From: Phlegmacium glaucopus
Taxonomy: Eukaryota; Basidiomycota; Agaricomycetes; Agaricales; Cortinariaceae
Reading direction: 5' to 3'
Assembly (NCBI GenBank): GCA_015039465.1
Contig: MU130621.1
Span: forward strand, 187,387 to 251,386
DNA length: 64,000 nt
Positions 1 to 9,834 of this stretch are shown here, in pieces. Numbering within the stretch: position 1 is the first letter of the stretch; each line of letters starts with the position of its first letter. Both the position numbers and the translations under genes were made by a program. A model generated the notes under the pieces. That model had not been told where the DNA came from and did no database searches. It saw only the letters and a list, made by a program, of their open reading frames with translations.

Positions 1-306
1 CTCAACTATGAAATAGGTTATGGTGTTTTCTTTCAGCCAAGTCAGATTCGGTCCAGAGCTCGATGCCGAGCCTGCTTTGAGTTATCCAGCAAGTTTTTTT
101 TTCATAATTTCACTCATGAGTACTATCCAGATGCGGCCTCCACCCCCAATCGCTGGTCGGTCGACTATCCTGAGGAATACGGCACCAACGGTTACCGAGT
201 ACAAGTGGGCTTTAACGCACCGGGTCGATTAAGACTCCCCTACCCTCTAATGCTTCAAATCAAATGTATCTCCCTCCAAGATCATCCAATTCTACAAAGC
301 ATTTAG
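1..306 (+). CDS. 3' end of an unrecognised gene, 5' part outside the window
   Basis: A splice acceptor (ttctttcag) near 29-38 opens a frame that runs to about 86. After a probable 40-nt intron, the last exon runs from 121 to a TAG at 304-306 and would encode about 61 residues rich in Tyr, Asn and Pro (for example VDYPEEYGTNGYRV). I do not recognise the protein. The first 50 bases recur at 8918-8968, where the copy breaks off, so this side looks like the complete one. It converges on the small minus-strand gene at 397-767. The exon model is an inference from splice signals. Confidence 0.35.
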   Translation, partial: LNYEIGYGVFFQPSQIRSRARCRACFELSSKFFFHNFTHEYYPDAASTPNRWSVDYPEEYGTNGYRVQVGFNAPGRLRLPYPLMLQIKCISLQDHPILQSI

Positions 307-396
307 TAACACCTCCAGCACTCACACTACCTCGTACAATATCTAAGCCGGCACCACTCGGACCATTCCCCATTAAAAATCGCATCTCCTCACTCA

Positions 397-767
397 CTAC
401 AGCCTCAACATTTTTGCTTGTTCGTCAATCTCCTTCGCAAGCCTTCGCTGCTTCCCCCCCATGCCAATCCCTCCGCTTTTCATCAGTAACCCGTGAGCAG
501 GTGAGCTCGTCCAACGTTTTTCGAGCTCTCGCATGAGTTTTGCGTTGTCGGGCTTCCAGATCGTGGACTTGTGCGTGTCATTCTTGGAGATAAGTTGATT
601 AGAGGCCAAAAATTTTACGTGCTCAGCAGGCAAGAATTTACGTAAGTGCAAGTGAGGGATCCCGTGAAGGCGTTCTTGCACTCGCTAATGCCGAGATAGA
701 AAGCAGCGTTTTTGATTGGCGGTCACATTCGCACGCATCCCTGTGCCTTCAGGATCTTATCCGTCAT
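397..767 (-). CDS. hypothetical small protein, two exons
   Basis: Proposed exons are 767-735 (ATG, 11 codons) and 684-397, with a 50-nt intron (donor GTGCGA, acceptor CATTAG), giving about 106 residues. The product is very basic, with a Lys/Arg/Glu-rich C-terminus (KLMRELEKRW, then KQRRLAKEIDEQAKM) that could form a helix. No family is recognised. A diverged second copy lies at about 8970-9560. There the ATG position reads AAG and extra sequence interrupts the intron, so only the left copy looks usable. The gene could also be the 3' part of a longer one. Confidence 0.4.
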
Positions 768-849
768 CCCGGTGCAGCGCTCAGCTCTCAGGCCATGATA
801 TGTACCAGTATATGTGCGCAATGCTTCTGGTATGGGAAGGACATTGTTG

Positions 850-1620
850 TAATTTACTGACTGATACTCCTAAATCCATTTTGAGTTGTTCAGGCAAAAT
901 ATCAGATGTACAATTTCCAATAATATGAAAAGAACTCTCCTATTCTTTATTGAGTGAAAATTTATCAATAACGCTAGGTAAAATATCTTGATCTTTGGGA
1001 TGTTCTGGTTGAAAATCATGGAAAAAGTATTCAGCAGGTAGTGAATTGACAGTAGAGGGTTGTAAAAGTTTATTGTTCAAGGTCTTTAATTTAGATAATT
1101 GCATGTTTTATTGTTTTACAACTTGTTTCCACTGAGCTCCACTTATACAGACTTCTGGATTAACTGCATGAGTTTTAGGTTGTGGATTTTCATTCTCTAA
1201 TTGATCTAGCCAGCCAACTTGATTAATCATTACTTTAGTTTCAATCATTTGTGGAGCTTTTTAGTTGCAGTAAGACTTAGAATATTTGGATCTTCATAAT
1301 CTTCTTCAACATTAGAATTTATGCCAAAATTGCAGTCATCCTCATAGTCTACTTGATTGAAGGTTGATAATTTATATTGATCCATGTTTGATTGTTTTGA
1401 TGTTGTATAATAATCATCTCTTTCATCTAGACATTCATAACCCAGATTGAAATTATTTATAGTTTTTGTGTCTTCAGTTCTTGAATTCATATAAGTCAAA
1501 TGCTTCAGCCCATGTTTGATTTATGTCTCTTAAATCTTCACCATTCCTCTAAGGCTTTAAAGGGTTAGCAAAGTACAATAATAATATTCAAAATCATCTT
1601 GATCACATCAAGGTAGTGAG
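850..1620 (-). pseudogene. Helitron helicase fragment
   Basis: Read on the minus strand, this AT-rich stretch keeps blocks typical of fungal Helitron Rep/helicase proteins. In order they are LEEW..., DLRDINQTWAEAFDLYEF, NNFNLGYECLDERDDYY, and, at the start of the helicase domain, DKFSLNKE followed by a stop where EQERAF would be expected. The match then fades near LKMDLG at about 860, just before the P-loop would begin. The longest open piece is 1245-1499 (84 codons). Frameshifts and stops show it is dead. The Rep domain and the rest of the helicase are missing, and no Helitron terminus was found. Positions 1621-1804, up to the end of the NLR gene, hold nothing I recognise. Confidence 0.7.
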
Positions 1621-1804
1621 CCACCAATAAAATTTAAAAATGAATGTCCTTGATCATGAAGAAATATATTTAATTTTGTGAGTTTTGCATGAAGGAAACT
1701 TGTGACCCTCTTGGATCATTGCAGGCATTGCACATATTCTATCTTACTAGGAGTTGGACTCTAGGAGGATTACACCATGATTACACTGTGCTCTGCCAGA
1801 AGTT

Positions 1805-4800
1805 TTAGATACATTGACACTATATTTGAGAGAAATTTAGTAATAAAGTAACAATATGGGATATAATATAAGCCATACATACCTCTAGAACCAAAATTTC
1901 TCCTGATTCATATCCAAGACATATTTTGGATAAGTAACAACTGATAGATGATGGCTTACGGAAAGGTGGTGGGATCCAGATTTTATGGAGGCTTATGGTA
2001 TGAAATATTGTGTCATTGTATATGTCAAGGAAGGATGGCTGGAGGGAGACATGGAATTTGCCTATAGAATTGCTGTGGGTAAAGACACCATCAGGAATTG
2101 ATGATGCAAAAGGTACTTGACTGTTATCAGATAAAGATGGAATAGAGGTATGTCCTTCCAACACTGCTTCACACTCTCCTGTGGTTGCATTCCAGAGGCG
2201 TGCAGTGTAGTCATCAGATGCAGATACAACATGCATACCATCAGGAGAAAAGACAGCAGATCTGACTAAGGATGAATGTCCTTTGAGCTCTGCTTCACAC
2301 TCTCCTGTGACTGTATTCCAGATCCTTGCAGTTTTGTCATAAGATGCAGACACAATATGCTTACCATCTGGAGAGAAGGTAGCAGATCTGACCAATTTTG
2401 AATGTCCTTTGAGCTTTGCTTTACACTCCCCTGTGGCTGCATTCCAGATCCATGCAGTTCTGTCCTCAGATGTAGACACAATATGCATACCATTAGGAGA
2501 GAAGACAGCAGAGATGACAAAGTTTGAATGTCCTTTGAGCACTGCTTTACACTCTCCTGTGGCTGTAATCCAGATCCGTGCAGTGCAGTCATAAGATGCA
2601 GACACAATATGTTTACCATCAGGAGAGAAGGTAACAGATAGGACTGAGTCTGAATGTCCTTTGAGCTCTGCTTCACACTCTCCTGTGGCTGCATTCCATA
2701 TCTGTGCATTTTTGTCAGAAGATGCAGATACAATATGCATACCATCAGGAGAGAACACAGCAGATCTGACCAAGTTTAGATGTCCCTTCAGCTTTGCTTC
2801 ACACTCTCCTGTGGCTGTATTCCAGATCTGTGCAGTTTTGTCATAAGATGCAGTCACAATATGCATACCATCAGGAGAGAAAACTGCAGATATGACCAAT
2901 TTTGAATGTCCTTTCAGCTCTGCTTCAGAATCTCCTGTGGCTGTATTCCAGATCCGTGCAGTGCAGTCATAAGATGCAGACACAATGTGCATACCATCAG
3001 GAGAGAAGACAGCAGATATGACTGATTTTGAATGTCCTTTCAGCTCTGCTTCACACTTTCTTGTGGCTGTATTCCAGATCCGTGCAGTGCAGTCATTAGA
3101 TGCAGACACAATGTACATACCATCTGGAGAGAAGACAGCAGATATAACCCCATTTGAATGTCCTTTCAGCTCTGCTTCACACTCTCCTGTGGCTGTATTC
3201 CAGATCCGTGCAGTGCAATCATCAGATGCAGACATAATACACATACCATCTGGAGAGAAGACAGCAGATCTGACACTGTCTGAATGTCCTTTGAGCTCTG
3301 CTTCACACTCCCCTGTTGTTGTATTCCATATCCTTGCAGTTTTGTCAGAAGATGCAGATACAATATGCATACCATCAGGAGAGAAGACAGCAGATCTGAC
3401 TGGGCCTGAATGTCCTTTCAGCTTTACTTCACACTCCCCTGTGGTTGTATTCCAGATCCATACAGTTTTGTCATAAGATGCAGACACAATATGCATACCA
3501 TCTGGAGAGAAGACAGCAGATATGACTGAGGCTGAATGTCCTTTGAGCACTGCTTTACACTCTCCTGTTCCTGTATTCCAGATCCTTACAGTTTTGTCAG
3601 AAGATGTAGACACAATAGAGATACCATCAGGAGAGAAGACAGCAGATATGACAAAGTTTGAATGTCCTTTCAGCTCTGCTTCACACTCTCCTGTGGCTGT
3701 ATTCCAGATCCTTGCAGTTTTGTCAGAAGATGTAGACACAATATGCATACCATCAGGAGAGAAGACAGCAGATATGACAAAGTTTGAATGTCCTTTGAGC
3801 TCTGCTTCACACTCTCCTGTGGCTGTATTCCAGATCCATGCAGTGAAGTCATCAGTTGCACACACAATATGCATACCATCTGGAGAGAAGACAGCAGATC
3901 TGACTGATTTTGAATGTCTGAGAACTGCTTCTGACAGATTCCATGCTGTTCTCCTTCCTAAACAGAGCTTCCATGGACAGTCTATCCTACTTCCATATAT
4001 TTTCCATATATCTGATCTTTCTGGCAGCCAAGCTAGTACTGAAGGACATCCTTCAATGCTGTTATTTTTGATAAAATCAAAATTTTCCTTCAAAAATCGT
4101 TCAGCATCAATCACTGTTGCCAAGAACTTCTGCCTCTATATTCTGTTGTCAGTGATATTCATTTAAAGCAATGAGCATAACTAACATTTCCCCAAATTTC
4201 TAACTTATGGAGTGAATGTATTGCAGTTATCAATTTCCCTAAAACACTTAAACAATCCATCCATCTCAGAAGATGCTTTTGAAAGAAATCTTCCACTTCA
4301 GCAGCTTCATCAACATCCTCATAGGTAAAATGGAAGGCCCAGTTACTACAAGCATATGCAAGAGATTCACAAATCTCCTCACATTTCCTCTCTTCCAGAT
4401 AAGATACCTTTTCTTTCTCTGACCACTCTTTCTCCATCAAGGACAGACACTGAAGTGCTAAATGTCTATGTGAAACACATGGGTCAAGGTAGTGCTTTGA
4501 GGAAAGGATTTGGTTACTGATGAAATCATAGAAGGAAGCATGGAATATTGAGATGGGCATATCAGAGCCTTGGGATGGAATATATATCAAGGAATGAAGG
4601 GAAGAAAGGGCAGCCACAGTGTGTTCTATGGGTATTTCCATCACAGTGCTAATGGCACTGATAGAAAGAGGATTATAGACATATACAACAGCTGTGAGAA
4701 TCATGTCTATATTCATCCTCTCTTTTTTATTTGTAAATGCATAGGCAGCATCTAAAATTCTTTCATAAAGCATATCTAGTGAATGGGTTACACCAGATGT

Positions 4801-4854
4801 TACTTCCAATTTTGAATTGACCACATCTGAAAGACGTTGAAGCATGCTAGAGCT
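1805..4854 (-). CDS. NLR-type STAND protein, C-terminal half: linker helices plus 14 WD40 repeats
   Basis: This is the downstream half of the gene whose NACHT half lies at 7224-8668; a hAT element separates the two. Exon 4 continues from 4846 to 4186, encoding the helical region after NACHT. A 50-nt intron (4136-4185, donor GTTAGT, acceptor ATATAG) follows. Exon 5 (4135-1883) encodes 14 WD40 repeats and a short tail. A 63-nt intron (1820-1882) leads to a five-codon last exon ending in TAA at 1805. All junctions are phase 0. In this family the WD40 propeller is the ligand-sensing part and its binding triggers NACHT oligomerisation; that role is family knowledge, not shown here. Cut off from its promoter and NACHT domain by the insertion, this half is probably not expressed as a working receptor. 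Confidence 0.85.
2159..3922 (-). repeat. 14 tandem 126-bp WD40-coding repeats
   Basis: The stretch is exactly 14 x 126 bp with no spacers. Each unit encodes 42 residues of the pattern SVRSAVFSPDGMHIVSAS, then D-K-T-A-R-IWNTATGECEAELKGHS. Most positions are near identical between units. Changes cluster at the two residues after GHS (NF, AS, GP, DS, NG, KS, KL, NL, SL), at the V-I/R-S site, and around the S/Y/D-D-K/C-T-A/V-R/W/Q motif. High identity with a few variable sites is the known signature of concertedly evolving fungal NWD repeats. Confidence 0.9.
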
Positions 4855-7223
4855 TAGCGATGCCAAAGTTCGGTTCCGAACTGGCGCAAGAACCGAGAAC
4901 CGAAAGAACTGAACCGTCGGTTCAGGTTCAGTTCAGTTCGGTCCAAGAATCTTGGGCTGTCGGTCCGGTTCTCGGTTCTCGGATTTTTAAAAATTTGAGA
5001 ACCGGGTTCGAACCGGTTCGAACCGAACTTTCTGGTAGTATTTTCCCCTAAATTTTCTGTTGAGAATTGATTTTATAATCTATAAAATACTGGTATTAGG
5101 CGCCGGACCCGACATTTTGGGAGTCGGAGTTTGAAAAACATCAACCCTTAGCGATGTCAACGACCCCAGCAACAACGCCAATGACGCCGACAACTTCATC
5201 TCTGGCGGTCCAAACCGACATTGACCATCAAAACAAGCACCGCTGATCCCATGCTATCCGTGCCTGCTAAAGCTGTAGCTGGCGCAGTTATTCAAGAAGC
5301 AGTCGCTGACATTAGTACTGTGAGCATTAATCTTCATCCATCGCATCCTCAAGTTTAACCATCGTTATTGATCAGACTACCCATCTACTTCGGTTCCCAC
5401 TTCGGCAATCGATGATCTTTCCTGTAAGTGTTCCAGTCGCTGGAATTGGCACAAAATCTCTCGGTGAGTGCTTACACAATGTGTTCTCGGCTTTCGCTGA
5501 TGATCAGCAGACCCAGCAATCTGTCTTCTGACTCCCTTTGCGAATGCCCAGACTGCGTTCATCACATGTTGTACTTTCGTAAGTCATTCTCTCCTTATGT
5601 TGTACTTTCGTAAGTCATTCCCTCCTTGTCTCTCACTGCCGGAACATATTACTCAAACTCGAGGTAGTGTCCAGCACTCTCACAGCTTACTCGTCGTGAT
5701 TATCTCTTATGCTGGTCTACCGCTAAGAACCGCCTACTCAAGTTATTCACCTCACAACCCACCGTCTGGCCTTTCACACCTCCCTCTGCTCAACACCCGT
5801 CCGGACCTCGTTCTAATGAAGCGCTGAAAGCTGGAGCTGCAATACTTCATTGAAAGAGATGGCAATTGAAGAGCCAAATCTGGTTAGAACTTACCAATGA
5901 CGTGCTTTGCACGTACGTCTCGAGCAAAGATCTTCCAACTTCCAAATTGAGAGCGAAAGCCTTCCATCTTCCCAGACCATCGAGATCGGACCACTGTAAC
6001 GTGTTCCTCTTTGGACCTGTCTCACGGGCACGGACGACGACGTCAAGCACAATGATGTACCCATTTTTTTAAATTTTAAATTTAATCTAATGTAAACTAC
6101 TACAGACAAACGACAAACAAAGGATGTTGAATGACAACAATTCAACAAACAACAACGAACAAGTGACAACAACGAACACCGACAATGAATGACGAACATG
6201 GACAAATGAAAACAAATGAATGAACCAAAGACGACAAACGGACGAATGAAAGAACGACGACAATGAACGGATGGACAACGACGAACGAATGAACGGACAA
6301 CAGTGATGAACGGACGGACAACAACAATGAATGAACAAATGAACATCGACAACGAACAAATGAATGACGACGACGACTTATCTATGCCGCATTCACTTTC
6401 CACTTCCACCAGCAGCGGCCGCATGAATAAATTATCACCCAGGTATGTTTCTAAATTTAAATTCAATTCTAATGTAAACTACAAGAGATCAACAACGGCC
6501 AATAAATAATGTCGAATGAATCACAACGAACGACTGACAACAACGATGGAATGACGACGATGATTGCCAAACGATAACGACAAGCAAACAATAATGACAA
6601 ACGAACGACTCGGATAACGACGAATGAACAATAACGACGAATACCGATGCCAATTTTCACCTTGATTGCCCTCAGCGGGACAGGACCCGGACCTTTGTAT
6701 GCAGGCTGGATCAAATAGCAGACCGAAATGAAGGAACAGCGGTGATGAATGGATGACAATGACTGACGATGATGACCAACAAACGAAGATGAACAAATGA
6801 ACAACGACGGGGAACAAATGATGATGAATAACAACGACCATGAACGAATGACAACGAATGAACAGCAACTGAAGGCAAGCAACTCCTCTGGAGCTGTTTC
6901 TTTATTCTTACTTCTAATATACAGCTAGTATGAATAAATCATGATGACCTTATTCGGACCCAGCCACCACTGTTTAGACCAACCACCACCAACCGTAGGA
7001 TAGCTGTAGTAATGTAATAATGAATAAACCTTAATTACCAATGGGTTTTTTTTTATCGGTTTGACGGTTTGAACCGGTTCTAGAACCGAACAGAACCGAC
7101 AGAACCGGTTCTTTCGGTTCTGGTTCCGGTTCTGGTTCGGTTCAGCCAGGAACCTTTCAGTTCAGTTCTCGGTTCTCCAAAAATAGTTGAAGAACCGAAC
7201 TGAACCGAACTTTGGTAACACTA
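4855..7223. mobile_element. Non-autonomous hAT-like DNA transposon inserted in the NLR gene
   Basis: The element is 2,369 bp and is flanked by the 8-bp direct repeat CTAGAGCT (4847-4854 and 7224-7231). Its ends are imperfect inverted repeats: left TAGCGATGCCAAAGTTCGG, right (reverse complement) TAGTGTTACCAAAGTTCGG. The TAGNG start and 8-bp duplication fit the hAT superfamily. Dense arrays of GGTTC/GAACC motifs fill the first about 170 bp and the last about 160 bp. No transposase frame is present, so it would depend on a partner for movement. The inside holds patchy low-complexity sequence and no gene I can support. Confidence 0.88.
6090..6870. repeat. Low-complexity A/G/C-rich tract inside the hAT-like element
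   Basis: The plus strand is dominated by AAC, GAC, GAA and ATGA words in degenerate tandem order (for example gacaacgaacaaatgaatga) with few T residues. A block of about 45 bp ending in taatgtaaactac occurs at about 6060-6108 and again at about 6445-6482, so the tract probably grew by internal duplication. The long frames on its minus strand are a by-product of this composition. Confidence 0.6.
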
Positions 7224-8668
7224 CTAGAGCTACCCTTCTGAACAACATATTTGCAGACAGTTGCTGCATAAATGAACAAGGTGCCAGACATGTTCACAAG
7301 GCTTTCAATTTCAGCCTGAGGAGGCCAATTGTGCCTCACTTGGGGGCCAAGCAACCAAGCTTTGATGTAAAGCTCAATATCAGCCTTCACAATCTCCTTT
7401 TCAACCTCATGAAGAATGAGGTTGGAATGATCCCAAAAATTATCAAAAGTTTCCTTCAGCACTATTTCTGGACGACTAGTGATGAAGAACTTGATTGGAA
7501 GAGATTTACTATGCTTTAAGACCATAGAAAGCAACTCAGCCACAAGGGACTGGTCAGAGCACTCATCCAGGGCATCAAGAACAATAACTGGGGCTACTAC
7601 TTCACTTGTACCCCTGTATGCAGCAGTGAGTGGTTTAACAAGGAAATTCAGGAATTGTTTGCCAATCCTCCAAGATTTGCAATCAGGATTGGCTTCCACT
7701 ACATCTAGAATGAGGTGGGACAGAGAGGGAAGATACCTCTTGGCAGCCAACTGAAGGCAGATGGTGGGAATGATGCAACGAACATCACTTGTATCAACCC
7801 GAAGATGAGAAGAGAAGAAGGTACCACCAAGGGATTCCTCCTCATCAAGGATTTCACTGAATGAGTAAGCGATTGTTGTTTTGCCGGTTCCAGCCATCCC
7901 GTTGAGCCAGTATACCTTTGTGGTTGTATTATCACTTGCCCACATTCGCAGTGTACCAAGGATTGCCTTGCGAGTATTTTCAGTACATCCGTTGCGTGGC
8001 GCGGGAGATGCTGCGTCGTATTCTGCAAAGTCAGCACGGGGCAAGAGTTTCTCGTGTAGTTCAGCCTATGAACTAGAGTTTAGCGAAAGTTTCCCACTCA
8101 GGCTCTAAAGATTGTACATGCTCACCAAAATTTGCGGCCTCGTCCGTTCATTTTCACCAGCGCTGAACCCATTATTGACCACGGTGATCGTCGGATGGGA
8201 CATGTAGACACTGTGAGCACCTTGGAAGAGAGGCATCGAGCTAAGGGTGTTCGGAGATATCTGCTAAATGAGCAGTCATTAGTAGCAATAATCGTGAGCG
8301 TAACGTGATACTGACGGTGGGCGGAGTTTCAAGCTCTGGTGGCACAGCAGGTCTCGTTGCTGAAACAGGTGCGGAAATTGTGGGGGGCACTGTGACTGCT
8401 TCCATACTCGCGTGATCGACGGCGACCACAGGGACCATATTAAGCGGCAAATTACTTGAAAGTACGAAGAGATTAGGTGTATAACCAAGGAAATGTTGAA
8501 CGGCAGAGATTCAGCTTCTCACCTTGTTGCTATCGTATGGTTAGTAGAGCTTGAACCTACATCGATCGACAACGGTGTGGGTGATGGTGACAAAGTAGAT
8601 AATTTCCCTTTGAAAAATCGGGCAACTTTCAGCATGCGATTGTTCTTTGACGGTCTTTCTTTCGACAT
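7224..8668 (-). CDS. NLR-type STAND protein, N-terminal half with NACHT NTPase domain
   Basis: Exons on the minus strand are 8668-8523, 8454-8316, 8263-8126 and 8065 onward. Introns are 8455-8522, 8264-8315 and 8066-8125, and phase is kept throughout. The start chosen is ATG 8668 (MSKERPSK). Residues 1-140 are basic, then Pro/Thr-rich, then contain YMSHPTITVVNNG, a block common before the NACHT domain in agaric NLRs. The NACHT domain shows Walker A GMAGTGKTT, Walker B VIVLDALDEC and the sensor ITSRPE. Reading stops shortly inside the hAT element. Removing the element plus one TSD copy joins codon AGC across 7224/4846 in frame, giving about 1,397 residues for the whole protein. NACHT NTPases act in the cytosol as regulated signalling switches. 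No known effector domain is visible at the N-terminus. I saw nothing further in 8669-8915. Confidence 0.85.
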
Positions 8669-8915
8669 GATGATAGTCAAGAGAGAGCGTGTGGAGTGAC
8701 TACGGAAGTTTGCTCTTCCCACGTCACACAACGAAAAACAAGGTTTTCATCCTCTGCCGAAGTCCAAGAGCATCGACGAGAGCGGATGGCCAAAATTTCA
8801 CCGGCTTCGTTAAGAATTGCATTTCCTTGTTAAATGTGGGCCCGACATCATTATCAAAGTCTTCCCATGAAACCAGTACATACGCGTAGAAGAATGGAAT
8901 AAAATATTTCATACC

Positions 8916-9600
8916 TCAACTATGAGATAGGTTATGGTGTTTTCTTTCAGCCAAGTCAGATTCAATCCATCGATAATCTCCTTCACAAGCGTCCGCTACT
9001 TCCTCCCCATCTGCCAATTTATCCGGTTTGTATCAGTAACTCGTGAGCAGGTGAGCTCGTCCAACTTTTTTCGAGCTCTCGCATGAGTTTTGCGTTGTCG
9101 GGCTTCCAGGACCTTGCGTGTCGTAAGTTGATTACCGCATGGAGGCCGCAAAATTTACGTACTCAGGAGGCAAGACTCAATAATTTACGTAAGTACAAGT
9201 GAGAGACCCCGTGAAGGCATTCTTGCACTCGCTAATGCCGAGATAGAAATCAAAGGACTGGATGATGCACCTTATCATATAATGGAATGCAACCTTAAAT
9301 AAATATAAATCCATTCTATTGGTTCTCCGACTATTCTTGTGTATAGAAAATTGAAGATTTGAATGCGAATTATCTTGAAGCTCTCAAGGAACGTCAGCGT
9401 CGCACGAGAAGATGTGGGATTGCGACCAAGCGTAGACCTCCTTTCTTTCAAGTTGTGTTCTGACCCCACAACGACAGCGTTTGATATGATTGGCGGTCAC
9501 ATTCGCACGCATCCCTGTGCCTTCAGGATCTTATCCGTCTTCCCGGTGCAGCGCTCAGCTCTCAGGACGTGATGTGTACCAGACAAGTATGTATGGGAGG
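8916..9600. repeat. Right copy of the host segment flanking the NLR locus
   Basis: This is homologous to 1-850 in the same orientation but more decayed. The part matching 51-430 is missing, and about 240 bp that the left copy lacks is present at about 9247-9486. The start codon of the small gene is lost. It ends about 230 bp before the acyl-CoA synthetase start, so its right end lies in or near that promoter. Positions 9600-9834 are the 5' flank of the synthetase gene with no motif I can name. Confidence 0.65.
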
Positions 9601-9834
9601 GACATTGTAGTTTACTGACCGATACTCAAGCTCAAGGCCAAGATCTATGCAGATCTGTCCACCCTCTGCCCACTTTTCGGATCCTAATCGGCTAGTTTTG
9701 ATTAACAGCGCGAATCGTTGTGCAACCTCCAGTTGACCGTTGGCCGGAGAAAACGTGACTAAAATGAAGTCACAAAACCTGTGACCGCGCTTACCCCAAA
9801 CTTTTCCTTGGACTATCACCATCTACCTCTAGCC

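Larger units (their letters stand above)
1..850. repeat. Left copy of a host segment that flanks the NLR locus
   Basis: Positions 1-50, 430-700 and 712-800 match 8918-8968, 8970-9240 and 9487-9575 in the same order and orientation. The copies differ by substitutions and several indels, so the duplication is not recent. The two copies bracket the Helitron fragment and the NLR gene. Confidence 0.7.

Noticed and set aside
2159..3922. Regular 126-bp repeats that might suggest a CRISPR or satellite array
   Set aside because: There are no spacers, the units are translated without a break as WD40 repeats, and the plus-strand frames over them are shadows.
5891..6882. Ser/Val/Cys-rich frames of 90-191 codons on the minus strand
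   Set aside because: They arise from low-complexity AAC/GAC/GAA sequence inside the hAT-like element; no splice-consistent or family-like protein is seen.
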